In this document: positions 1 through 6,802 of the stretch, in pieces
How the letters are laid out: every line of letters begins with the position of its first letter
Position numbering within the stretch: the first letter of the stretch is position 1
Source of the DNA: Arcticibacterium sp051269965
Lineage (GTDB): Bacteria > Bacteroidota > Bacteroidia > Cytophagales > Spirosomataceae
Length of the DNA stretch: 11,251 nt
Direction of reading: 5' to 3'
NCBI GenBank assembly: GCA_051269965.1
Contig: JBNMFK010000110.1
Coordinates: forward strand, 1-11,251
Notes under the pieces: model-generated
Database searches by the model: none
Told to the model about the DNA's origin: nothing
Seen by the model: only the letters and a program-made list of their open reading frames with translations
Position numbers and translations under genes: made by a program

Positions 1-1273
1 GAGGATTTTCAATTAATGGAACAAGACTGATCCCCTGCATGTATGCTGGAGTTTCTATCTCTGCTAAATCGCATAAGGTTGGGAATAAATCGACAAGTTC
101 TGTGATGGCATGAGTTTGAGCCCCTCGTTTTTTTTGATTAGGGGATCGTATGATTATAGGTACCTTCAAGTCAATGTTATAGTTGGTCATTTTCCCCCAA
201 CTATTATGGTCACCTAGTTTCCAACCATGATCTCCCCAAACTACAATTATGGTGTTTTCATAAATACCAATTTCTTTCATATGAGAAATAAGGTCACCCA
301 ATAAGGCATCAACATAGCTTACACTTGCATAATAACCCTGCCTTAATGTTCGAAGGGTATCTTCATTCATCTTATACCCTGAAACGGGATGACCTATATG
401 CTGAAAGCCATCATAATTTCTTAATTCATACATGGAATTCATAGTTTGGATTGGAGCACCATCGGGAATTTCAATATTATTAGGTAACCGCATTTTATCA
501 TGTTCGTACATGTCCCAGTATTTCTTGGGTGCGGCAAAGGGTAGGTGGGGTCGAAAATAACCAAGTCCCATATAAAAGGGTTTGTCTGACTTTGCTAATC
601 TTGTAAGTGTTTGCTTTGCAAGTTTGGTCTGCGAACCATCATAATACATGGTGTCATGAACGTTAGCGGCTTCCCAAGCAGGGCCAGTATTCCATCCATC
701 TGCATACCTAAGTGGTCTAAGCTCTAGTAATGAATCTCTTTTTATCGCTTGGGATTCGTTAACTTCTTTGCTTATATAAAAAGTCTCTCCATCTCTCATC
801 TGCCAATCCTTCTTCACATAGCGTGAAGGTCTCAGGTCGGGTTCATCCCATGAAATAGAGTCGGGCATATAGTTGTGAAATATTTTTCCAATGTTGACTG
901 TATGATAACCAAATTTGGAAAAGTGCTGAGGCATAGTTACAGCCAGTGGGTTTATCTCGCGGAACTTATCTCCAAGATGCCAAACGCGTGTGGAGTCCGG
1001 TCTAATGCCTGTCATTAAGCTGGCTCTTGAGGGGGCACATACGGCTGATTGACAAAATGCTTCTCTAAAAGTGAGGCCTTCCGTAGCTAGCTTATCAATG
1101 TTTGGAGTAATCGCAATTGGATCTTCATAAACCCCCAAAGCTGGTCGCAAATCATCGATAGAAACGAAAAGCACATTTGGCTTCTTTCGGTTTTTCTCAG
1201 TGTTTGTACATCCAAAGGATAATACTAGGTAAAGAAGAATAGGCCAGCTAATTAAATTTCTGATTTTAATCAT
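1..1273 (-). CDS. Iduronate-2-sulfatase-like lipoprotein sulfatase (partial, C-terminus off the window)
   Basis: Secreted type I sulfatase that would hydrolyse sulfate esters on a glycan. I read 424 codons from the ATG at 1273 to the left edge with no stop, so the C-terminus is missing. Residues 1-22 form a signal peptide ending in Ser-Phe-Gly-Cys22, a plausible lipobox. Asp40-Asp41 are metal ligands. Cys79-Ala-Pro-Ser-Arg83 is the formylglycine motif, and the following run (TGIRPDSTRVW) closely resembles human iduronate-2-sulfatase. Lys130 and His133 (GKIFH) and Asp348-His349 (GDHGW) are further active-site positions of that group. The stretch FRPHLPFAAPKKY and the QGYYASVSYVD segment also match. 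This suggests SulfAtlas subfamily S1_7, from memory and not searched. The start lies 80 bp after the stop of the upstream sulfatase gene, so co-transcription is likely. The substrate is unknown: this group acts on uronic-acid or galactan sulfates. Confidence 0.93.
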   Translation of the reverse strand, partial: MIKIRNLISWPILLYLVLSFGCTNTEKNRKKPNVLFVSIDDLRPALGVYEDPIAITPNIDKLATEGLTFREAFCQSAVCAPSRASLMTGIRPDSTRVWHLGDKFREINPLAVTMPQHFSKFGYHTVNIGKIFHNYMPDSISWDEPDLRPSRYVKKDWQMRDGETFYISKEVNESQAIKRDSLLELRPLRYADGWNTGPAWEAANVHDTMYYDGSQTKLAKQTLTRLAKSDKPFYMGLGYFRPHLPFAAPKKYWDMYEHDKMRLPNNIEIPDGAPIQTMNSMYELRNYDGFQHIGHPVSGYKMNEDTLRTLRQGYYASVSYVDALLGDLISHMKEIGIYENTIIVVWGDHGWKLGDHNSWGKMTNYNIDLKVPIIIRSPNQKKRGAQTHAITELVDLFPTLCDLAEIETPAYMQGISLVPLIENP

Positions 1274-1353
1274 GTTCTATTGCATCAACTAATAAGATAA
1301 AGGGATAAAACACCCAATTAACAAAACCAATCTACGGATTTTTTGCCGTCAAA

Positions 1354-2793
1354 TTAGTTATAATCTATCCCATTTTTACTATCCTCTACAGACTCCAACC
1401 ATTCAAATAGTTCTGCTTTCAATTGCTCTGTTATAACGGGCGATTGGTCAATGATGTTTTCTTCTTCGGACTTATCATGCAATAGGTCGTAGAGCTCAAA
1501 ACTCGTTAAGTCTTGGTTCCCGACTAACTTGTATTGATTGGTAACCCACGATATTTTGGGTTTAAGTATAAATCCAATTGGTTTTGTTCTTTCCTGAGTT
1601 TCTCCCTTCAGAGCACCCATAATGCTTACGCCATCAATGGGCCTATCATCTGGATAGTCAATTGCTAGCATATCAAGTATGGTAGGCATATAATCTGAGG
1701 TGACAGCCGGGAAATCTATTCTTCTACCTCCTTCTAAATGATCTTTCCAAATGGCAAAGGCAGGTACTCGAACACCGCCTTCATAAAGGCTTCTTTTGCG
1801 TTCTCTAAAAATGCCAGCACTGCCGGGTGTTTCTCTCTCTGGGCCATTATCACTACAAAAGAAAATTATAGTCTCCTCTTGTATGCCTAAGTCCTCTAGC
1901 CTTTTCCATAACCTGCCAATTTGGTCGTCCAGAGCCGTAATAGTACCATAATATAACTGTTTTTCTAAGTCTAAATCTTTATAAAAATCACGATAGATAC
2001 TATCACTAACTACTGGTAAATGGGGTGTATGAAACCAAACTGTTGAAAAGAAAGGTTTTTCTTCTTTAAGTGAATTTTCAATGAATGGAATGACCCTATC
2101 CGTTATGATACGAGAATCATCTCCTTGTAAATTATATGTCTCTTTCTGGTCTCTTCCTGTCCAATAAGCTGTTCCATAAGCGGTAGAGAAATTACTATTT
2201 TCGATAGCCCTCCAGCCAAATCTTTTACTTTCTCCTTCGATAAAACGGTTAGGAAATAGGAGTGGGTCGTAGGTAGGTACTTTTGATTCAGTACAAAAAT
2301 AATGGTCATAACCATGTTCGCTTGGAATCGAATATTCTTGATCGTACTCTGGCTTTCCTCCTCTGTTTGCATCTAGTTCGGATTTTGTGAGCGTTCCTAA
2401 GTGCCATTTACCAAAATGACCCGTAGCATAGCCTTCCTTTTTCAATATTTCTGCTATGGTTATTTCTTCCGCTTTCATATGCCCAACGTTGGCATTGGGA
2501 ATAGTCATTCTTAAAGGGTTTCGTCCGGTAATTAGACTAGCTCTAGTAGGGGAGCATACTGCGGAAGCAGAATAAAACCTATCGAAAATGACACCATTTC
2601 TGGCAAGTAAATCAAGGTTAGGCGTTTTTATGACATCATTCCCGTTAAAACCGACGTCATGCCAGCCCTGGTCATCTGTCATAATTAATATGATATTCGG
2701 CTTTTGACTGGCTTTTTGAGTCACGGGATTATTGCAAGAGCTAAATCCTAAAATAGCAAGAAGATATAGCATGGATTTTTTTTTAATGTTCAT
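1354..2793 (-). CDS. Type I sulfatase lipoprotein (arylsulfatase/GALNS-like)
   Basis: Formylglycine-dependent sulfatase of 479 residues, a normal full length. A signal peptide ends in Phe-Ser-Ser-Cys20, predicted to be lipidated. Asp40-Asp41 (MTDDQGW) and Asp315-Asn316 (CSDNGPE) are calcium ligands. Cys80-Ser-Pro-Thr-Arg84 followed by ASLITGR is the maturation motif. Lys129 and His131 (GHFGKWHLG), His258 (TPHLP) and Lys333 (RERKRSLYEGG) fill the remaining active-site positions. The C-terminal subdomain ends with the usual ELYDLLHD segment. The central region around 140-225 is long and rich in Tyr and acidic residues and probably shapes the substrate pocket. The ATG at 2793 overlaps the TGA that closes the broken EEP gene (ATGA), so translation may have been coupled to that gene. 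Sulfatase family: certain. Exact subfamily and target sulfate: not determinable here. Confidence 0.96.
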   Translation of the reverse strand: MNIKKKSMLYLLAILGFSSCNNPVTQKASQKPNIILIMTDDQGWHDVGFNGNDVIKTPNLDLLARNGVIFDRFYSASAVCSPTRASLITGRNPLRMTIPNANVGHMKAEEITIAEILKKEGYATGHFGKWHLGTLTKSELDANRGGKPEYDQEYSIPSEHGYDHYFCTESKVPTYDPLLFPNRFIEGESKRFGWRAIENSNFSTAYGTAYWTGRDQKETYNLQGDDSRIITDRVIPFIENSLKEEKPFFSTVWFHTPHLPVVSDSIYRDFYKDLDLEKQLYYGTITALDDQIGRLWKRLEDLGIQEETIIFFCSDNGPERETPGSAGIFRERKRSLYEGGVRVPAFAIWKDHLEGGRRIDFPAVTSDYMPTILDMLAIDYPDDRPIDGVSIMGALKGETQERTKPIGFILKPKISWVTNQYKLVGNQDLTSFELYDLLHDKSEEENIIDQSPVITEQLKAELFEWLESVEDSKNGIDYN

Positions 2794-3410
2794 GATTTTT
2801 CTAGGATGCTAATGGCTTTACTCTCTGATATTGCGTTTAAGTCTCCATCCAAAATAGTTTGGTATTTATTTAAAGAAAAAATTTCATTTAGTTTCTAAAT
2901 TTGTGCTAATCTATCTTTTTCATCTTTCATAGAATCAAGGTGTATTCCTGAAAATGCTATCGTGTCGCCGGATGTTTCTATAGTTAGTATTTCTAAAGCA
3001 GTTCTAGGTTCACTGGCAGGAGAATAGGAGAGTGCAATGTTCCTACTTTGTAAAAAAGTGTATTTGGACAACACATCTTCGACATATTCTCTGATATCAA
3101 AACTCATAGCCCTTGCGAAAATGGGAGCCATATTTGTTATCCAGCCTAGCTCGGTTACCAAATCAAACCTCTTAGCTCTATTTGTTTTGAAGTCCACCTC
3201 TGGCATAGCTATAAAATATGGATTTGCTACTTCTATAACCTGGGCAATTACATCTGAATCAAAATCTCCCTTCGTGGTGGCTCCATGGAGAATATTAAAT
3301 GATAGGATTCTCACTACCTTACTGCTAGCAACAGCCGTTTGTGAAGAAACGGTACTTCTGAAGAATGCCGCAAAAAGAATAATTGCTATTATTGGCTTCA
3401 TTTTCATCAT
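2790..3410 (-). pseudogene. Endonuclease/exonuclease/phosphatase family gene, interrupted by an in-frame TAG and C-terminally truncated
   Basis: The intact part (3410 down to 2895) encodes 171 residues: a signal peptide (about 1-24) and the first two thirds of an EEP fold. Visible motifs are Asn39 (LSFNILHG), Glu71 (EVD, metal binding) and His157 (GIHLD). A TAG at 2897-2895 then stops translation, but the same frame continues for 34 sense codons carrying GDLNA, the family's GD-x-N catalytic motif, before a TGA at 2792-2790. The final part of the domain, with the conserved Asp and His near the C-terminus, is absent. Other family positions also look eroded: MPEVD where LQEVD is usual, and REYVEDVLS where a Gly-rich EYG-x-x-LS is usual. 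A single C-to-T change (CAG to TAG) would explain the stop. I infer a decaying gene. A sequencing error at the TAG would not restore the missing C-terminus. Confidence 0.85.
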
Positions 3411-3623
3411 AGTTTAAGTTGAATTGGAAAGGAGTTTATGTTGATGGACTCCCAAGACAGCATATTTAATACGGGCCCAATAGATTAATCTCATATTCTG
3501 TCGATTACTTCTTAATTGTAAGCTATTAACTTTATTTTGATCATTTTACACCAATGATTGTATGAAATTTCCTTCAGTAATCTTCGTTAATATGGCTTTG
3601 TTCTTGGACATGTTGTAACAGCT

Positions 3624-3678
3624 ATAGTGAAGCTTTAAACAACTAGTCAACTTAGCATGGCGTTTTAAAGCTTACTAT
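3624..3678. repeat. Bulged inverted repeat (possible hairpin)
   Basis: The left arm at 3624-3640 reads ATAGTGAAGCTTTAAAC. The right arm at 3662-3678, read on the opposite strand, is ATAGTAAGCTTTAAAAC. They pair over nearly 17 bases with one bulged base on each side, around a 21-base loop. No T-tract follows on the minus strand, so it is a poor intrinsic terminator. It could be an RNA-processing structure, a protein site or a remnant of a small mobile element. Confidence 0.5.
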
Positions 3679-3703
3679 TCTACAGGCACAAATTAGTAAG
3701 AAA

Positions 3704-3868
3704 TTAAAAGTATTTAGTACAAACTGAAGCTAAGTTTCTATCCAAATAGAGTTTATCCAGAGAGATTTGGAATTTGCCATAAAAAGTATCATTCTTCATA
3801 ATAGGTTTTGGATACATAGGGCTCTTCACAGAGGTTATTCCTTCATTAGAAATGTTAATAGAAATAAC
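3704..3868 (-). other. Open stretch continuing in frame after the AI-2E stop codon
   Basis: Directly after the TGA of the AI-2E-family gene (3871-3869) the same frame stays open for 54 codons and ends at TAA (3706-3704). The residues are varied and protein-like (for example KFQISLDKLYLDRN), not a low-complexity A+T translation. It is not recognisable as a transporter tail, because the family usually ends about where the TGA lies. It may be chance, or the remnant of another gene's 3' end. Confidence 0.2.
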
Positions 3869-5005
3869 TCAATCCTGAAGTACTTTTTTATATGAGGGCA
3901 CGATGTAACGCTTGAAATAGATAATCATCAAACTGGTCATTGGGATTGCAAGAAAGGTCCCTGGTAGACCAAGGATATAGCTCCAAATACTGAGGGCCAG
4001 AACCATGATAACTGGATTCATTCCTATGTTTTTTTCCATAATCCATGGGATGAGTAGCAGTTCTTCTGCAATACTTGCCAAAACAAAAACACCTACCACA
4101 ATACTATAAAACAATAAAAAATTCTGAGAATTTTCAACAGAAAGGACCAAGCAGCTAATTGAGAGGGGGATGAGTGCTAAGTATTGAAGATAAGGGATGT
4201 AGGAAAGTAAAATAATGAGCACTGTAATCAGAATCATTCCAGGCATATCCAAAATAATGAAGGCTACCAAGTATAGAAGCGATAAGAGGAGAACAATTTT
4301 TGTTCGAAGTTTTAAATACTTCACAAAGCTTTGATTGAAATCGTTTAAAATAAGCTGAAAGCTGGCAGACACTTTCCGACTAAAATATTTTTTTTGAATA
4401 GCCCTGAAGTAATCTAGTTGATATAGCATAAGTACGAAATAGGACAAGGTGGAGAATAGCATGAAAATGACACCAAAATGAGGTTTATTGTCTTTTGTAG
4501 GCTCTTTGTCATTTTGAAAAATAGAGGTTACTTTCTCAAAACCAGCGGTCATGGACTCGGTATCTAATTGAGTGAAGTCCATATCTTTAAAACTACTTAT
4601 CAATGAGTCTGAGTCTAGTTTAAATGTACCTTCTAAGGACTCTAAGTCATAAAAATGGCCAATATAGTTCTTTGCTTTATTCGCGTTTTTGTCTAAACTT
4701 TCTTGATTTTTGGATACTAATAAGGTAAAACTTTGATTCAATCGTTTAAAATCTCGATTAATGAATGGCGTTAAAAAGACAAAACTAAAAACAATTAAAC
4801 TAGTTATGACCGCTAAAAATAGCGTAGCGGCCAAATCCTTATTTCTGACTATTTTCTGAATCCTTGAAATTATATGACTCGCAGAAAAGGCAAGTATCAA
4901 TCCGAAACAAAATGGCAATAGAATTCCATACAAAAAGTAAAATGCCAAGGAAAACCCAACTAATAACAGGACAATTAGAGCTTCATTTTTATAGTTTTTG
5001 ATCAT
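3869..5005 (-). CDS. AI-2E family (PerM/TqsA-like) membrane transporter
   Basis: Inner-membrane protein of 378 residues of the AI-2E (formerly UPF0118) family, whose members export small molecules such as autoinducer-2 or act as ion antiporters. Two hydrophobic segments fill residues 9-42 and a third lies at 58-80. A charged, hydrophilic stretch at about 83-175 follows, then a further helix at 176-198. The family core runs from the FVKYLKLRTKI segment (228-237) through the hydrophobic block with SYIPYLQYLALIP (268-280). It ends in the signature with EELLLIPWIMEKNIGMNP (314-331) and GLPGTFLAIP (346-355). The start is the ATG at 5005, preceded by 127 bp of non-coding sequence after the upstream sulfatase stop. 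Its place between sulfatase genes is unusual. It may be a passenger, or may export or import something linked to the locus. Family call is firm; the transported compound is unknown. Confidence 0.9.
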   Translation of the reverse strand: MIKNYKNEALIVLLLVGFSLAFYFLYGILLPFCFGLILAFSASHIISRIQKIVRNKDLAATLFLAVITSLIVFSFVFLTPFINRDFKRLNQSFTLLVSKNQESLDKNANKAKNYIGHFYDLESLEGTFKLDSDSLISSFKDMDFTQLDTESMTAGFEKVTSIFQNDKEPTKDNKPHFGVIFMLFSTLSYFVLMLYQLDYFRAIQKKYFSRKVSASFQLILNDFNQSFVKYLKLRTKIVLLLSLLYLVAFIILDMPGMILITVLIILLSYIPYLQYLALIPLSISCLVLSVENSQNFLLFYSIVVGVFVLASIAEELLLIPWIMEKNIGMNPVIMVLALSIWSYILGLPGTFLAIPMTSLMIIYFKRYIVPSYKKVLQD

Positions 5006-5132
5006 TCGATTATCGTCTTATCACCTATTTTTTAGGACCTTGTTCATGTTTTAATTGCCTAAAATGTGACTTGGTATTTCACACTATTATTTTTAATTCT
5101 ATAGACTCACTTTAAAAGCTCTCACAAAGCCA

Positions 5133-6671
5133 CTATCTATTTCGTAATTCATTTAATTCCGCCAAAAGTTCTTTTACAATTTCTGGTTTTTCATCATACA
5201 AATTAGTTGTTTCGGAAGGATCTTCTAAGAGGTTATAAAGCTGCCCCAAGGGTTCTCCTTTTTTTGGTATTATTATGGCAGGGGGAGAAAAACCTCCAGA
5301 ACCTAGCTTTTCTATGAGTTTCCAATCTCCTTTCCGTATCGCAAAATGAGCTTTTGAGGAGTGATGAATTATAGGTATTTCTTGTTTAATATTGTTTTTA
5401 TCATTCAAAAGAACGGGAAGAATACTTTGGCTGTCTTCTCCAGCATTTTCACCTAATGTAACGCCAAGAACTTCAGCACAGGTCGCTATTAAATTTGTCA
5501 AAGTTGTCTTAAAACTGCTTTGACTATTAGCACTTATTTTTCCTGGCCAGCGTACAATAAATGGTATCCTATGGCCGCCTTCAAAAGCATCTCCCTTCAT
5601 ACCTCTATAGGTGGAAGCTGATCTATGGTCAAACCTTTTTATAAAGTCTGGCTTCCAAAAAGGCCCATTATCACTTGTGAAAATGACGATTGTATTGTCC
5701 GAAACACCCATATCATCTAAACTCTTTAAAAAGTCACCAACTTGCTCGTCAACCATTTGAACGAAATCACCATATTGGCCAGCACCAGAATTGCCATCAT
5801 AATTCTGAGTAGGAACCCACGGAGAATGGGGGGCTGCTAGAGGTAGATAAAGAAAAAAGGGTTTCTCATCATTGGCATGGGTTTCAATGAATTTTTTACC
5901 TTGTCCTATAAAATTTGGTAAGACCTCATAAAAATCGAAGTTTTCAGCAATCCTTCCCGGCCTCCAGAATGCTTGCGTTGCGTAAGACCCGGTGTTCAAA
6001 TCATTGCCGGGTGTATGTTCATTTGGTAATTCAGTTAAAACGTCATTTTCTAAGTAACAATAAGGTTCCATATCTAAGGAAGCAGGCAAGACATAACTAT
6101 AATCGAAACCGTGATTTAAAGGTCCGTCAGTTGGTTTTTGAGTAAAATCTACCCAGTCTCCATTCATTTGAGAAATCATCCCAAGTTCATTCATTGACAC
6201 ACTTTTATTGTTTAAAGAATCTTTGAATTCCTCTTTTATTACCCAATCCAAGCCAAGATGCCATTTACCAACAACGCCTGTCGTATAGCCATTCTCTTTT
6301 AATAGAGCGGCGGTTGTTATTCGGTTATCTTCCAATAAGGCCTTCCCATATCCTCCTAGCACCCCTTGGGGCAATCTACTCCTAAAGCAATATCTTCCAG
6401 TAAGGATTCCATAGCGGGTAGGAGTACAAACTGAGGAGGGAGAATGTGCATCCGTAAACCGAATTCCTTGGGAAGCTAATTTATCTATATGGGGTGTTTT
6501 TATTTTAGATAAGGGATTGTAAACAGAAACATCTCCGTAGCCTAAATCATCTGCTAAAATATAGACAATGTTAGGTTTCTTAATTAGCTCTTTATTCTGG
6601 CATGAAGTCCCTAAAATAGATATCATTGTTAAGAACATCAAGATTTTAAGTAAGTCGGTTATTTTCATCAT
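5133..6671 (-). CDS. Type I sulfatase lipoprotein (arylsulfatase A-like)
   Basis: Full-length sulfatase of 512 residues, expected outside the cytoplasm and anchored by lipid. The signal peptide ends in Leu-Gly-Thr-Ser-Cys24, a good lipobox. Asp41-Asp42 (LADDLGYGD) and Asp334-Asn335 (TSDNGP) bind calcium. Cys82-Thr-Pro-Thr-Arg86 followed by YGILTGR is the formylglycine site. Lys136 and His138 (VVGKWHLG), His282 (APHSPW) and Lys359 (GMKGDAFEGGHR) complete the active site. The region around 236-252 (FWRPGRIAENFDF) and the RSRLPQGVLGGYG segment after the motif differ clearly from the other two sulfatases here, so a different sulfate position is likely. Two ATG codons lie in tandem at 6671 and 6668, and either could start the protein. 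A 131-bp gap with two palindromes separates it from the propeller gene upstream. Substrate not determinable. Confidence 0.96.
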   Translation of the reverse strand: MMKITDLLKILMFLTMISILGTSCQNKELIKKPNIVYILADDLGYGDVSVYNPLSKIKTPHIDKLASQGIRFTDAHSPSSVCTPTRYGILTGRYCFRSRLPQGVLGGYGKALLEDNRITTAALLKENGYTTGVVGKWHLGLDWVIKEEFKDSLNNKSVSMNELGMISQMNGDWVDFTQKPTDGPLNHGFDYSYVLPASLDMEPYCYLENDVLTELPNEHTPGNDLNTGSYATQAFWRPGRIAENFDFYEVLPNFIGQGKKFIETHANDEKPFFLYLPLAAPHSPWVPTQNYDGNSGAGQYGDFVQMVDEQVGDFLKSLDDMGVSDNTIVIFTSDNGPFWKPDFIKRFDHRSASTYRGMKGDAFEGGHRIPFIVRWPGKISANSQSSFKTTLTNLIATCAEVLGVTLGENAGEDSQSILPVLLNDKNNIKQEIPIIHHSSKAHFAIRKGDWKLIEKLGSGGFSPPAIIIPKKGEPLGQLYNLLEDPSETTNLYDEKPEIVKELLAELNELRNR

Positions 6672-6745
6672 ATTTTGGTCGTTTTTCTATGTACTATTTG
6701 GGTACTTATTTCTTTTTTAGGTAGCTATCTAAACTTTTTTGTCTC

Positions 6746-6771
6746 AAGGTTATTAATGAATTAATAACCTT
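6746..6771. repeat. Perfect 26-bp palindrome (12-bp arms)
   Basis: AAGGTTATTAAT and its exact reverse complement ATTAATAACCTT flank a central GA. The site lies 31 bp beyond the stop of the propeller gene and 74 bp before the start of the next sulfatase gene. On the minus strand the dyad is followed by GAGACAAAAAAG rather than a T-tract, so it is not a classic terminator. It could be an operator for the sulfatase gene or a hairpin in a shared transcript. Confidence 0.6.
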
Positions 6772-6777
6772 CGTATT

Positions 6778-6791
6778 TATTGGTGCCAATA
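6778..6791. repeat. 14-bp palindrome next to the 26-bp one
   Basis: TATTGG and CCAATA flank a central TG. It lies 6 bp from the larger palindrome and 11 bp beyond the propeller gene's stop codon. Both dyads have a 2-base centre. A short palindrome alone could be chance; the pairing makes it worth noting. Confidence 0.4.
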
Positions 6792-6802
6792 GAAGTAAAA
6801 CA

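Larger units (their letters stand above)
3411..3868. other. Intergenic region, 458 bp, no gene I can support
   Basis: A+T-rich spacer between the AI-2E-family gene and the broken EEP gene. It holds a 54-codon open stretch in frame with the AI-2E gene (3704-3868) and a long bulged inverted repeat (3624-3678), both listed separately. A 21-codon minus-strand frame starts with ATG at about 3611 and ends in TAA, but it resembles nothing I know. I see no convincing promoter of the Bacteroidota TAnnTTTG type and no tRNA. The length and the fragmentary frames fit a place where genes have been lost. Confidence 0.5.

Noticed and set aside
1274..1353. Terminator between the two left-most sulfatase genes
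   Set aside because: Only a 4-bp ACGG/CCGT stem with an 8-base A/T loop is visible just after the stop. It is too weak, so read-through between the genes is more likely.
3037..3417. Plus-strand 126-codon open frame opposite the EEP gene
   Set aside because: It is the antisense shadow of a recognisable EEP coding sequence. Its product has no family features and it would run convergently into the EEP start.
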